Of a DNA stretch of 64,000 bases, positions 47,169 through 55,803 are shown in pieces (positions within the stretch are counted from its first letter, which is position 1; each line of letters begins with the position of its first letter). The translations under genes and the position numbers were made by a program. The notes under the pieces are model-generated. The model searched no databases, had not been told where the DNA came from, and worked only from the letters and a program-made list of their open reading frames with translations. Source of the stretch: Duganella phyllosphaerae (GTDB lineage Bacteria; Pseudomonadota; Gammaproteobacteria; Burkholderiales; Burkholderiaceae_D). The DNA lies in assembly GCF_001758785.1 (NCBI RefSeq), contig NZ_LROM01000081.1, positions 1 to 64,000 on the forward strand, given 5' to 3'.

Positions 47169-47300
47169 GATTTACATGGCTGAATGCAGTAGGGAACCAT
47201 GACTATAGTCGATTTGTCACAGTTTGGTCATATACCCCTGCTATTTACACAGGCTTTGCGCTGCTTCGCTCACCGTCGTGATTGCGCCTGGCGGCCATTG

Positions 47301-47316
47301 TGGCGGCGCAAAAGCA
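47301..47316 (+). promoter_or_regulatory. Candidate sigma-54 promoter upstream of the EpsB::export fusion
   Basis: TGGCGGCGCAAAAGCA has TGGC and GCA in GG-N10-GC spacing, with predicted start near 47327 and the GTG start at 47377. The fit is partial, and such spacing occurs by chance in GC-rich DNA. It gains some weight from the matching element before the PEP-CTERM gene. Confidence 0.3.
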
Positions 47317-47376
47317 GGCGGACTCGTTCTTGCGATCATGGAGGCTTGCGCGTTTTTGCCTGCCAGGGAGCCGACC

Positions 47377-48735
47377 GTGATCCGTATTTTTCATCACTAT
47401 GTATCGAAAATGGCCTTCCTGCTGCTGCTGATGGAAGTGCTGCTACTGGTCACCGCTGCTCTGGCCAGCGCGCCCATGCTGCTGCCCGGGCAAGCGCCTA
47501 TGCCCGATTCCCTTTACCTGCCGGCTGCCGCATTCGCGTTGGTGCTGGTGTTTTCGATGGGGGCATTGGGCATGTACCAGCACCAGCAGGCGCGCGAAGA
47601 TCTGCACAATACCCTGCGCCGTATCTTGCCATCTTTTTTGCTGGGCTTTTGCCTGTTCAGCCTCCTGGCGATGCTGCTGCCGGCGCCGCAGTTCGGACGC
47701 CTGGGCAGCATGGTGTTCGTGCTGGGCGGCGCAGCGGTGCTGCTGGCGCGGCTGGTGGTGTTCACGTCGGCCGGCTCGCGCATGCTGGAAAAACGCCTGA
47801 TGATCGTGGGCGACGGCCCCACCGCGCGCGAATGCCTGGACTTGGCCAGCGGTGGCGGCTTTCACCGATTTCGGGTGGTGGGCTGCGTGCCCGTCGATGG
47901 CGAAGACCGGCGCGTGCCGCCTGCCATGGTGCTGACACCGGACGTATCGCTGCTGATCCTGGCGCGGCGCTACGCAGCCGAGGAAATCATCGTCTCGGTG
48001 GCGGATCGCCGCAACGGCGCGTTCCCGGTGCGCCAGCTGCTCGAATGCGCAGTCGGCGGCGTGCGCATCACCGACGCCGCCACTTTTTTCGAGCGCGAGG
48101 CATGCCAGATTCGGCTCGACTCGCTGCAACCGAGCTATCTGAAGCTTGTGGGGGGATTCATCTACTTGTCTAACCTGGCAGGGTGCGGCAGTGCGCCATC
48201 GCTGCTGGAACCGCAGCCGATCGCTGCTCACGTGGCGTACCAGATCGGTGCAGGCGACGTGCTCAACATCAATGTATGGCGCAACCCGGAAGTGTCGATC
48301 AGCGTGCCGGTGCGGCCCGACGGCAAGATCACCACGCCGCTGGTGGAAGACCTGCAAGCCGCTGGCAAGACCTCTACCCAGTTGGCGCGCGACATCGAAA
48401 AATCGCTGGAAAAATACATCCAGCAACCGCTGGTGACCGTGATCGTTACCAGCTTTGTCGGCCCCTATGCCCAGCAGATCCGCGTGATCGGCCAGGCCGC
48501 GCGGCCGCAGGCACTGGCCTACCGGCAAGGCATGTCGCTGATGGATGTGCTGATCTCGGTTGGTGGCATCACCGACTTTGCCGCAGGCAACAAGGCCAAC
48601 ATCATCCGCACCGTCGATGGCCAGCGGCTGGCGCTGCCGGTCCGCCTGCACGATTTGCTGCGCAACGGCGACATTTCAGCCAACGTAATCGTCTTGCCGG
48701 GCGACATATTGGTAATCCCGGAAGGCTGGTTCTAA
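47377..48735 (+). CDS. In-frame fusion: EpsB-type glycosyltransferase N-half with Wza-like polysaccharide export protein
   Basis: A 452-residue protein made of two families. Residues 1-255 match the N-terminal half of the XrtA/PEP-CTERM-associated sugar transferase (EpsB_2, TIGR03013-like): VIRIFHHYVSKMAFLLLLMEV, four helices, a Rossmann-like domain (LMIVGDGPTARECLDLA) and FFEREACQIRLDSLQPSYL. Where the catalytic domain should start, the sequence jumps to KLVGGFIYLSNLAGCGSAP, a lipoprotein signal with lipobox LAGC (C270). The whole polysaccharide export domain follows (IGAGDVLNINVWRNPEVSIS ... VIPEGWF). AGGGAG 6 nt before GTG 47377 marks the start. The catalytic half of the transferase is missing, so transferase activity is surely lost. 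The export half may work if translated separately, for example from the GTG codon at V258. Confidence 0.88.
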   Translation: MIRIFHHYVSKMAFLLLLMEVLLLVTAALASAPMLLPGQAPMPDSLYLPAAAFALVLVFSMGALGMYQHQQAREDLHNTLRRILPSFLLGFCLFSLLAMLLPAPQFGRLGSMVFVLGGAAVLLARLVVFTSAGSRMLEKRLMIVGDGPTARECLDLASGGGFHRFRVVGCVPVDGEDRRVPPAMVLTPDVSLLILARRYAAEEIIVSVADRRNGAFPVRQLLECAVGGVRITDAATFFEREACQIRLDSLQPSYLKLVGGFIYLSNLAGCGSAPSLLEPQPIAAHVAYQIGAGDVLNINVWRNPEVSISVPVRPDGKITTPLVEDLQAAGKTSTQLARDIEKSLEKYIQQPLVTVIVTSFVGPYAQQIRVIGQAARPQALAYRQGMSLMDVLISVGGITDFAAGNKANIIRTVDGQRLALPVRLHDLLRNGDISANVIVLPGDILVIPEGWF

Positions 48736-48822
48736 AAAGTTCGAACTATATTTTTTAATTTAAGGGAACTTTTTGAAAGTAGTTCTGTCTGAACCATGTT
48801 TGGAGATCAGACGGGAGCCAAA

Positions 48823-49569
48823 GTGCACGATGACGATGCAATCATATCTTTCGAAGCTGGCATGGACCTGCGCGACATGGTGGTGGGAGAAGGCAAAGGC
48901 GAAGCCCTGCTCGACCACCAGCTGGACCAGCAGGTGTTTCATATCCGCATGGCCAACTCGGCAGGGCGGCGCGAAGCGGCCAGCCTACTGCTGAAAAAAA
49001 TGTATGGCTGGCGCGGGTATAGCGTCGAGCCCGGCACCATACCCTCGCCGAACAAGATCACCCTGTTCGCGGAAACCGGTGGCAATACCGTCGGCACCAT
49101 GTCGCTGTGCCTCGACAGCACCGGGATGGGCCTGCCTGCCGACGAAAACTACCGCGACAAGCTCGACGAACTGCGCAGCGAGCAACGGCGCCTGTGCGAG
49201 CCGTCGCGTTTGGCCATCGACAAGGGCGTTTCCAAGCGCGTGTTTGCCGCGCTGATCCACATTTCCTACATCTATGCCCACAACATTCACGGCTATACCG
49301 ACTACATCATCGAGGTCAATCCACGCCACGTCATGTTTTACAAGCGCATGCTGGGTTTCCGCAACTTTGGCGGCCAGCGCGATTGCACCCGGGTGGGTGC
49401 GCCAGCGGTGCTGTTACGGTTAGAGCTCGACTACATGGGCGAGCAAATCCGCAAGTTCGGCGGCCAGATGGAACAGCACGACGCCGCCGAGCGCTCGTTC
49501 TACCCCTATTTTTTCCCGCGCTGGGACGAACCCGGCATTACCGGCCGCCTGGTAGAAGGCAAGACGTGA
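48823..49569 (+). CDS. FeeM-like N-acyl amino acid synthase (exosortase-locus acyltransferase)
   Basis: About 248 residues with a GNAT-like acyl-transfer fold. The core reads VFHIRMANSAGRREAASLLL, then NTVGTMSLCLDSTGMGLPAD, then RLCEPSRLAIDKGVSKRVFA and HGYTDYIIEVNPRHVMFYKR. This is the pattern of the N-acyl amino acid synthase FeeM / autoinducer-synthase-like family often found in exosortase loci. It is expected to join an acyl chain from acyl-ACP to an amino acid. GTG 48823 has GGGAG at 5 nt; an ATG at 48796 has no ribosome site. The upstream 90 bp is very AT-rich. Its 3' end overlaps the converging ligase gene by 64 nt. Confidence 0.82.
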   Translation: MHDDDAIISFEAGMDLRDMVVGEGKGEALLDHQLDQQVFHIRMANSAGRREAASLLLKKMYGWRGYSVEPGTIPSPNKITLFAETGGNTVGTMSLCLDSTGMGLPADENYRDKLDELRSEQRRLCEPSRLAIDKGVSKRVFAALIHISYIYAHNIHGYTDYIIEVNPRHVMFYKRMLGFRNFGGQRDCTRVGAPAVLLRLELDYMGEQIRKFGGQMEQHDAAERSFYPYFFPRWDEPGITGRLVEGKT

Positions 49570-51590
49570 GACGGGCGCAGCGACGCCGCCCCCAGCACCA
49601 GCATGGTCAACAGGGCGATGCGCGGCACATCGACCAGGCTGTCGAACAGGCCCACGACCTGCAATCCGATCAGCGCTGCCAGCCAGGCCGCTGCATCGAA
49701 GGCGCGCGGCCGGTTCAAGGCGCGGCCGAGCAACAGGGCGCTGGTGCCCAGCGCCAGCGCTGCAACAGCCAGCAGTCCCAACCAGCCCATCTCGAAATAG
49801 ACATTGAGCGCCAGGTTCTTGATATGCCAGGGCAGGTGATGGCGGTCGCTGCTAAAGAACCAGTAATCGTTGGCCTCGGTAAAGTCGCCATTGCGCAGCA
49901 GTTCGCGGTCGTCCGGCATCAGGCGCAGGCTGACGTTATCGACATCGACCACGGCGTGCTGGCCTTCTGCGGCCAGTTCCAGCCGGACCGGCGCCCTGCG
50001 GCTGCCGAGTTTGCCAGCGTTGAAATTCAGGCGCAGCTGCTGCCAGTCCGGCCGAGCCGACAGCCGCCGCAGCGGCACGGCGATGCAGTGGATCGGGTAC
50101 AGCAGCTGCCGTTCGCACAGGCGCAGGTGCAGGAACGCCATCGGTGACGCTGTGCGCACGTCCACCGCCAGCTGGTACTCGCGGCCGGCGATCAGCGGCA
50201 CGGTTTGCCAGATCCGCAGCAGCTCGCCGAACCCCGCATTGTATTGACCGGCGGACAGGCGGAGGAAGCGGCCGCCGTGGAAGCGGTCGCCGTGAACACG
50301 GTCGCCGGGGACGTTCCCGCCGCGATTGCTGGCTTCCAGGTAACGGTCGTCCTCCTTGTCCAGATACTGGTAGCCGGGCGGGGTTTCCTGGCCGTGATTG
50401 CGCCAGTAATAGACGGAGGGAAATTTGCCGAGGCCCATGCCCAGCGCGGTGGTCACGTCGTCGTCATCCATCATGGCCAGCACCTCGCGCCAATGCTGGC
50501 GGCGATGATCGACATCGGCGGCGGTAGAGGCAAAGCGCTGCTCGACGTAATAGCTGTCGTGAAAGGCTGCGGCCGCTGCTGCCACCAGCAAAAGGGCGAA
50601 CGCGGCCGTAAGCCGGCGGGACCGGCCTGGCATGGGCGGCGTCGCCAGCCGCCAGCCGGCCGCCACGACCAGCAGCGATACCGCGTACGCCGCATACAGG
50701 CCACGTGAAAACGTCGCCAGTCCCGCGTACAGGGCCAGTCCCAGCAGCCCGAGCCCCGCCAGCGCCTGCCACCAGCGCCTGGCCTGGTGCAACCAGAGCG
50801 CCGCCAGCGGCGTGCACAGCGCCAGGTAGCCATCGAGCGCCGCGCCGCCCGTGTGCATTGCAGAGAATGGCGCGGTGATACGGTAATCGGTAGACAGATT
50901 GAGCAAGCCGGGGAATAGCACCCGCTCCTGCACCGCCGCGCCAGAAACCAGCAGCAACCCGGCCAGCATGCCGGGCACGAAGTGGCTCGCCAAGCGTTGC
51001 AGTTGAGGGCCGGCGGTGCGACGCAGCAACGGCAACAGCAGCAGCGTCCACAGCCAGGCCTTGGCGATGCGTACGGCACTGAACGGACTCACATACTGGC
51101 TGAAGGCATTGGGATCGTGCAGCGCGGCCAGGCTGGGCCACGGCTGCAGGCCGCGCCACAGGCCGGCCAGACAGGCGATCGTCATCAGCACCATACCGAA
51201 GCGAAACCACGGCGCCCAGGCGGGCAAGGCGGATTCTTCATGCGGCAAGCGGACTGTACAACAGGCCACCGTCGCCAGCAACAGCAGGTCGATTTCTTCG
51301 AGGAAGAACCAGCCGGTGACCGGCGCCAGGTCCACGGCAGGCAGCAGTGCCGGCAGCAGCAACAGCCACAGCGCCGGACGCCAGCACAGCAAGCCGACGT
51401 AGCACAGCAGCAGCGGCGCCAGCCAATGCCCGCGCAGCGGATAGACAGCCAGGGCTGCCACCAGCGCGGCCAGCGCCAATGCCGCGACCATCGACCGCAG
51501 CAGCAACCTGCCTTTGAGGCCCTCGCCAGCGGTTGGCCACGTGGTCCCGCGCGCCAGCAACCTGCCTTTGATGCCCACGCCAGTGCCCAC
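49506..51590 (-). CDS. O-antigen-ligase-like membrane protein with inserted beta-sandwich domain
   Basis: About 694 residues. Ten or more helices fill the first 360 or so residues, with GLATFSRGLYAAYAVSLLV typical of O-antigen ligase/polymerase proteins. A large extracytoplasmic domain of about 200 residues then intervenes. It has the look of a carbohydrate-binding beta-sandwich: WQTVPLIAGREYQLAVDVRT and LLRNGDFTEANDYWF. Two last helices follow (MGWLGLLAVAALALGTSALL). The start is uncertain: GTG 51590, one base after the prsT stop, or ATG 51491. The first 35 codons contain a partial tandem duplication. The C-terminal tail (STRRPVMPGSSQRGKK) runs 64 nt into the FeeM gene. Role inferred: polymerising or ligating the exopolysaccharide. 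Confidence 0.8.
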   Translation of the reverse strand: MGTGVGIKGRLLARGTTWPTAGEGLKGRLLLRSMVAALALAALVAALAVYPLRGHWLAPLLLCYVGLLCWRPALWLLLLPALLPAVDLAPVTGWFFLEEIDLLLLATVACCTVRLPHEESALPAWAPWFRFGMVLMTIACLAGLWRGLQPWPSLAALHDPNAFSQYVSPFSAVRIAKAWLWTLLLLPLLRRTAGPQLQRLASHFVPGMLAGLLLVSGAAVQERVLFPGLLNLSTDYRITAPFSAMHTGGAALDGYLALCTPLAALWLHQARRWWQALAGLGLLGLALYAGLATFSRGLYAAYAVSLLVVAAGWRLATPPMPGRSRRLTAAFALLLVAAAAAAFHDSYYVEQRFASTAADVDHRRQHWREVLAMMDDDDVTTALGMGLGKFPSVYYWRNHGQETPPGYQYLDKEDDRYLEASNRGGNVPGDRVHGDRFHGGRFLRLSAGQYNAGFGELLRIWQTVPLIAGREYQLAVDVRTASPMAFLHLRLCERQLLYPIHCIAVPLRRLSARPDWQQLRLNFNAGKLGSRRAPVRLELAAEGQHAVVDVDNVSLRLMPDDRELLRNGDFTEANDYWFFSSDRHHLPWHIKNLALNVYFEMGWLGLLAVAALALGTSALLLGRALNRPRAFDAAAWLAALIGLQVVGLFDSLVDVPRIALLTMLVLGAASLRPSHVLPSTRRPVMPGSSQRGKK

Positions 51591-51602
51591 GCTAGCGGTT
51601 GG
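51501..51602. repeat. Imperfect tandem duplication at the prsT/ligase junction
   Basis: The 36-bp segment 51501-51536 (CAGCAACCTGCCTTTGAGGC...) recurs at 51555-51602 with a 12-bp insertion. Translated on the minus strand, it gives GIKGRLLARG and GLKGRLLLRS. It spans the end of prsT and the start of the ligase gene, so it blurs both ends. Confidence 0.75.
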
Positions 51603-54300
51603 CGACGGCACCGGGCGCGCCGGCCCCGGCTTGCGCCGCCTCCAGGTGTCGGCGGATGTCGGCATTGTTTGGCGCCAGCACGGCCGCGCGTTTCAGAACG
51701 CCGATGGCGCGGCCGTGCTGGCCTTGTCCGGACAGGAGCGCGCCCAGGGTGTCGAGCACCACCGGGTTGTCGGGCGCCAGCGCGTAGGCCTGCTCGGCGG
51801 TTGCCAGGGCCCGAGGGTCTTGTACTTGCTGGTACAACCAGGCCAGGTTGTTGAGCACCAGCGCTTGGCCGGGCATTTGCCGGTGTAGGTGCGCGAACTG
51901 GGCGATGCTGGCAACGAAATCCTTTTCGGCCAGCAGGCTGTTGGCGTAGTACAGGCGGGTGGTATGGTCGTCGTCGTGGCTGGTCAGCCATTGCTGCATC
52001 CGTTGCCGGGCTTGATCGGGTTGGCCCGCTTGCACCAGGGCGCTGTACAGCGGAATCAGCATCGGCGCGCCCGGTTGCAGGTCGTACGCCTTCTGGTACA
52101 GCTTGGTGGCCGGCACCAATTGCTTGCGCGCCAGCGCGATATCGGCTTCGAGCCGGTAGCCCAGTGCGTCGGCGGGCCGGGCCTTCTGCAAACCGTGCAC
52201 CACTTGCAGCGCTGGTCCCCACGACCGCTGCCGTATCAGCAGCCGTACTTGCGCGACTTGCGCTCTGGCGCGCACTGGCGCCGTGGCGGCCATGGCGCCG
52301 GGCGCCAATACCTTGTTGAGCGCCTTGTGGGCGCCGTCGAAGTCGCCGGCAAGCATGCGCAGGTCGGCGATGCGCAGTTGCACGTCTGCCGCGTTCGGCT
52401 GCACGATGGACAAGCGCACCCAGTTGTCGAGCGCCTCGTCGGTTTTGCCGCTGCGCTCCTGCAACTGCGCCAGCTGGCCCAGTACTTGCGAGTTGGCAGG
52501 ATGTGTGGCCGCCAGTTTTTCCAGTAACAGGAGGGCGCGGGGCAGGGTGTCGCCGCGCGCCAGGAAACGCGCCAGCCGCAAGCTCGCATCGACATCCTCG
52601 GGATACTCGCGCACCGCCCGCTCGAGCCAGGTCAGCGCCAGCGCCGGCTGTTTGGTCGAGAGCGCCAGGTTGGTCAGCGATACCATCAAGTCGAGGTTGC
52701 GTGGGTCGCGCGCCAGTGTGGCCTCCAGCCGTTTGCGCGCCCGCTCCGGCTGCTTGTCGATGAGATCGAGCCGGGTCAGGTTGTCGTATGCCGGCAGGAA
52801 CAGCGGATCGGCTTTCAAGGCCCGCTCGAAGCTGGCGCGTGCGCCCGCGTTGTCGCGCTGTATCAGCAGTACGCCGCCCTTGAGGTTTTGCACCATGGGA
52901 TTGTCAACATGGTGTGCTTCCATGCGCTTGACCGTTGCCAGTGCGCCATCGTAGTCCTTGCTGCGCAGTTGCGTGAGCACCAGCAATACGCCAGTGCGCG
53001 ACGATTTTTCGTCCAGGCTCACCGCCTGCTCAAGCTGGGCAACGGCGCGTGTGCTGTCGCCCTGTCCCAGGTGGCTCATGGCCAGCGCCGTGCGCAGCAT
53101 CGTGGTGTTGGGCGCCAGCGCGCTGGCCTTGTCGAAATACGCGGCGGCCTGGTCGTAGCGCCGCAGCCGCAACGACAATTCACCAGCCAGCGCCTGCAGT
53201 TCGCCGTCGTTCTCATTTTGCGGCAACAGCGGTGCGATCACCGCCAGCGCCTGTTTGACGTCGCCGCCATGCAGTAATACCGAGGCCAGCAATTTGCTGG
53301 CGTAGGCATGGCCCGGGTTGGCTTCGAGAAATTTTCGCAGGTGCTGCTCCGCCTGCGGGTAAGAACCCACACCGCGCATCACCACGCCCATCAATAAATG
53401 GCTGGGCAGGTGCTCGGGCGCGGCGCGCAATACCAGTTGCAACTGTTCGCGCGCCGCTTCCAGCCTGCCCTGGCGGAAGTCGAGCAAGGCTTGCGTATAG
53501 ATCAGCATCAGGCTGCTTGGCGAGACGTTGCGGGCAATCGCCAACTCCTTGCCGGCCTGGTCGAACTGGCCCGACTGAATGTGCAGGCTGGCAATATCGA
53601 CATGGGCCTGCACCAGCGCCGGGTGCAACGCCAGTGCGCGCCGGTACGCTGCCAGCGCACCGGGGTTGTCGCCCTTGAGCCGCAGCAGGTCGCCTTTCAG
53701 GCGCCAGGCATCGACGTCATCGGGAAAACCCACCAGCGCCCGCTCGACCAGGGCCAGAGCCAGCACCTGGTCCGGCGCTTGCAGGGCGATGCGCGCCTGG
53801 CCGACCAGGGCCGCCGGGTGTTCGGGATGATCGACCAGTATTTGTGCGAACAGCCTGGCCGCCTCGTTGTTGCGTTGCAGCCCCAGCAGGGCGTGGCCGC
53901 GCAGGGCCAGCAGCCGTGGTTGTCGCGGATCGGCGCCGAGTTGCGCCAGCATCTGGTCGAACTGCCCCTGCAGCAACATGGCTTTGCCCAGCCATGGCAT
54001 GACTTCGGTGGCAGGCATGCCCAGTTCCAGCGCGCGTCGCATTTCCTTTTCCGCCGACAGGATGTCGCCGGTGTCCAGGTACAGGCGTCCCAGGTTCATC
54101 CGGGCGCCCGCGTCCTTGGGCGCGTCGCGCACCAGGTTTTTCAGCATGATGATGGCCGACCTGGTTTCGCCGCGCGCTTCGAGCTGACGCGCTTCGGTCA
54201 GCATCTGGTCATGACTGGACTTGCTGCCGCAGCCGGCCAACAACGCAGGCAACAGCACGGACAACAACAACGCACACAACATCGGGGGCAGCTTGGGCAT
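51592..54300 (-). CDS. prsT: PEP-CTERM/XrtA-system TPR lipoprotein PrsT
   Basis: A 902-residue lipoprotein (lipobox LLAGCGSK near residue 24) made almost wholly of tetratricopeptide repeats. Repeats with PxxxxA/LG spacing run from about residue 35 to 890. The first part, MLTEARQLEARGETRSAIIM, matches the PrsT family of exosortase/exopolysaccharide loci. It probably acts as an outer-membrane-anchored periplasmic scaffold in polymer export, as TPR proteins do in alginate and cellulose systems. CAGGAG precedes the ATG at 54300. It is divergent from the nucleotide-sugar genes across 222 bp and followed by the ligase gene. Confidence 0.9.
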   Translation of the reverse strand: MPKLPPMLCALLLSVLLPALLAGCGSKSSHDQMLTEARQLEARGETRSAIIMLKNLVRDAPKDAGARMNLGRLYLDTGDILSAEKEMRRALELGMPATEVMPWLGKAMLLQGQFDQMLAQLGADPRQPRLLALRGHALLGLQRNNEAARLFAQILVDHPEHPAALVGQARIALQAPDQVLALALVERALVGFPDDVDAWRLKGDLLRLKGDNPGALAAYRRALALHPALVQAHVDIASLHIQSGQFDQAGKELAIARNVSPSSLMLIYTQALLDFRQGRLEAAREQLQLVLRAAPEHLPSHLLMGVVMRGVGSYPQAEQHLRKFLEANPGHAYASKLLASVLLHGGDVKQALAVIAPLLPQNENDGELQALAGELSLRLRRYDQAAAYFDKASALAPNTTMLRTALAMSHLGQGDSTRAVAQLEQAVSLDEKSSRTGVLLVLTQLRSKDYDGALATVKRMEAHHVDNPMVQNLKGGVLLIQRDNAGARASFERALKADPLFLPAYDNLTRLDLIDKQPERARKRLEATLARDPRNLDLMVSLTNLALSTKQPALALTWLERAVREYPEDVDASLRLARFLARGDTLPRALLLLEKLAATHPANSQVLGQLAQLQERSGKTDEALDNWVRLSIVQPNAADVQLRIADLRMLAGDFDGAHKALNKVLAPGAMAATAPVRARAQVAQVRLLIRQRSWGPALQVVHGLQKARPADALGYRLEADIALARKQLVPATKLYQKAYDLQPGAPMLIPLYSALVQAGQPDQARQRMQQWLTSHDDDHTTRLYYANSLLAEKDFVASIAQFAHLHRQMPGQALVLNNLAWLYQQVQDPRALATAEQAYALAPDNPVVLDTLGALLSGQGQHGRAIGVLKRAAVLAPNNADIRRHLEAAQAGAGAPGAVANR

Positions 54301-54522
54301 GGCGCACTCCTGGGCGGATGGGACCTTCCAGCGTAGGAGCTTGCGCAAGCGCTTCGTTGATGTCACGCAAGATTGCGCCCGATGTGGCGATCGTGGGCGC
54401 CGTCGGGGCAATGGACGGGCCGTTTGTGCCACCTCAATGGTGGGTCAGCACCCCTCCGTAGAATCGGCCAGACGCGGGTAAGCCGGGACAGTCCGGCCAA
54501 CGTTCTACAGACGAGGTGCCAA

Positions 54523-55803
54523 ATGGAAGTGGTCGCAGTGGTGGGATTGGGATACGTGGGCTTGTCGCTGGCGGTGGCATTCGGCGCCAGCCGGCGCACC
54601 ATCGGTGTCGATTTATCGGAGCGCAAGGTCGCCAGCTACCGGATGGGCGTCGACCCCGCCGGCGAAGTGACCGCCGCGCAGTTCCAGGCCTCGCGCTGGC
54701 TGGAAATGGGGTGCGACCCGGCGACCATCGGCGCGGCCGATGTGATTATCGTGGCCGTGCCCACGCCGGTGGACAGCGCCCACAACCCCGATTTTTCGGC
54801 GCTGGTCGGGGCCAGCGAGTCGGTCGGGCGCTACATGAAGCCGGGTGCGGTGGTGGTCTATGAATCGACCGTGTACCCGGGCGCCACCGAGGAAATCTGC
54901 ATCCCGCTGCTGGAACACCATTCCGGGCTGACCTGGAAGCGCGATTTTCACGTGGGCTTTTCGCCCGAACGGATTAACCCCGGCGACAAGGAACACACGC
55001 TGGCCTCGATCCGCAAGGTGGTTTCCGGCGACGACGACGCCACCTTGGAACGCGTGGCGCAGCTGTACGAGCAGGTGGTCGATGCCGGCGTGCACCGGGC
55101 CTCGAGCATCAAGGTGGCCGAAGCGGCCAAGATCATCGAAAACACCCAGCGCGACCTCAATATCGCCTTGATGAACGAGCTCGCCATCATCTTCGACCGG
55201 CTCCACATCGACACCCTGGAAGTGTTGCAAGCGGCCGGTACCAAGTGGAATTTCCTGCCGTTCCGCCCGGGCCTGGTGGGCGGCCACTGCATCGGCGTCG
55301 ATCCGTATTACCTCACGCACAAGGCCGAAATGCTCGGCTACCATCCGCACGTGATCCTGGCCGGGCGCCGCATCAACGACGGCATGGCCAAGTTCGTGGC
55401 GGAAAAGACCGTCAAGCAGATGGTGCAGGCCGGCTTCAAGCTCAAGGGCTGCCGGGTCAACGTGCTGGGTCTGACCTTCAAGGAAAACTGCCCCGACCTG
55501 CGCAACTCCAAGGTGGCCGACATGATCCACGAGCTCGAATCGTACGGCCTGCAAGTGCACGTACACGACCCGGTGGCCGACGCCGGCGAAGCCATGCACG
55601 AATACGGCGTCAAACTGTCGAGCTGGGACGAACTGCCGTGCGCCGAGGCGCTGATTGCCGCCGTGGCCCACCGCGAGCTGTGCGCGCGGCCGCTGGCCCA
55701 GGTGCGCGACAAGGTCGCCCCGGCCGGCTGCTTCATCGATCTCAAGTCGCAGTTCGATGAGGCGGCGCTGCGCGCCAGCGGCCTGTCGGTCTGGAGGCTG
55801 TGA
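54523..55803 (+). CDS. tviB: UDP-N-acetylhexosamine 6-dehydrogenase, TviB/WbpO type
   Basis: A 426-residue nucleotide-sugar dehydrogenase oxidising the C6 hydroxyl of a UDP-HexNAc twice with NAD+. N-terminal Rossmann motif [16 protein letters not shown]; substrate loops [16 protein letters not shown] and [14 protein letters not shown]; the catalytic cysteine in [20 protein letters not shown]; and a C-terminal domain with [19 protein letters not shown]. The pattern NPGDKEH with LTHKAE is that of the TviB/WbpO branch rather than UDP-glucose dehydrogenase. GAGG sits before the ATG at 54523. The epimerase gene begins in its stop codon. Confidence 0.93.
   Translation: MEVVAVVGLGYVGLSLAVAFGASRRTIGVDLSERKVASYRMGVDPAGEVTAAQFQASRWLEMGCDPATIGAADVIIVAVPTPVDSAHNPDFSALVGASESVGRYMKPGAVVVYESTVYPGATEEICIPLLEHHSGLTWKRDFHVGFSPERINPGDKEHTLASIRKVVSGDDDATLERVAQLYEQVVDAGVHRASSIKVAEAAKIIENTQRDLNIALMNELAIIFDRLHIDTLEVLQAAGTKWNFLPFRPGLVGGHCIGVDPYYLTHKAEMLGYHPHVILAGRRINDGMAKFVAEKTVKQMVQAGFKLKGCRVNVLGLTFKENCPDLRNSKVADMIHELESYGLQVHVHDPVADAGEAMHEYGVKLSSWDELPCAEALIAAVAHRELCARPLAQVRDKVAPAGCFIDLKSQFDEAALRASGLSVWRL

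Noticed and set aside
47199..48173. Overlapping 324-codon frame over the EpsB half
   Set aside because: It is Arg/Ala-rich with no helices or motifs, whereas the other frame gives clear EpsB-like helices. I also looked for the missing glycosyltransferase domain in all frames of 48.1-48.8 kb and did not find it, so this is a deletion and not a frameshift.
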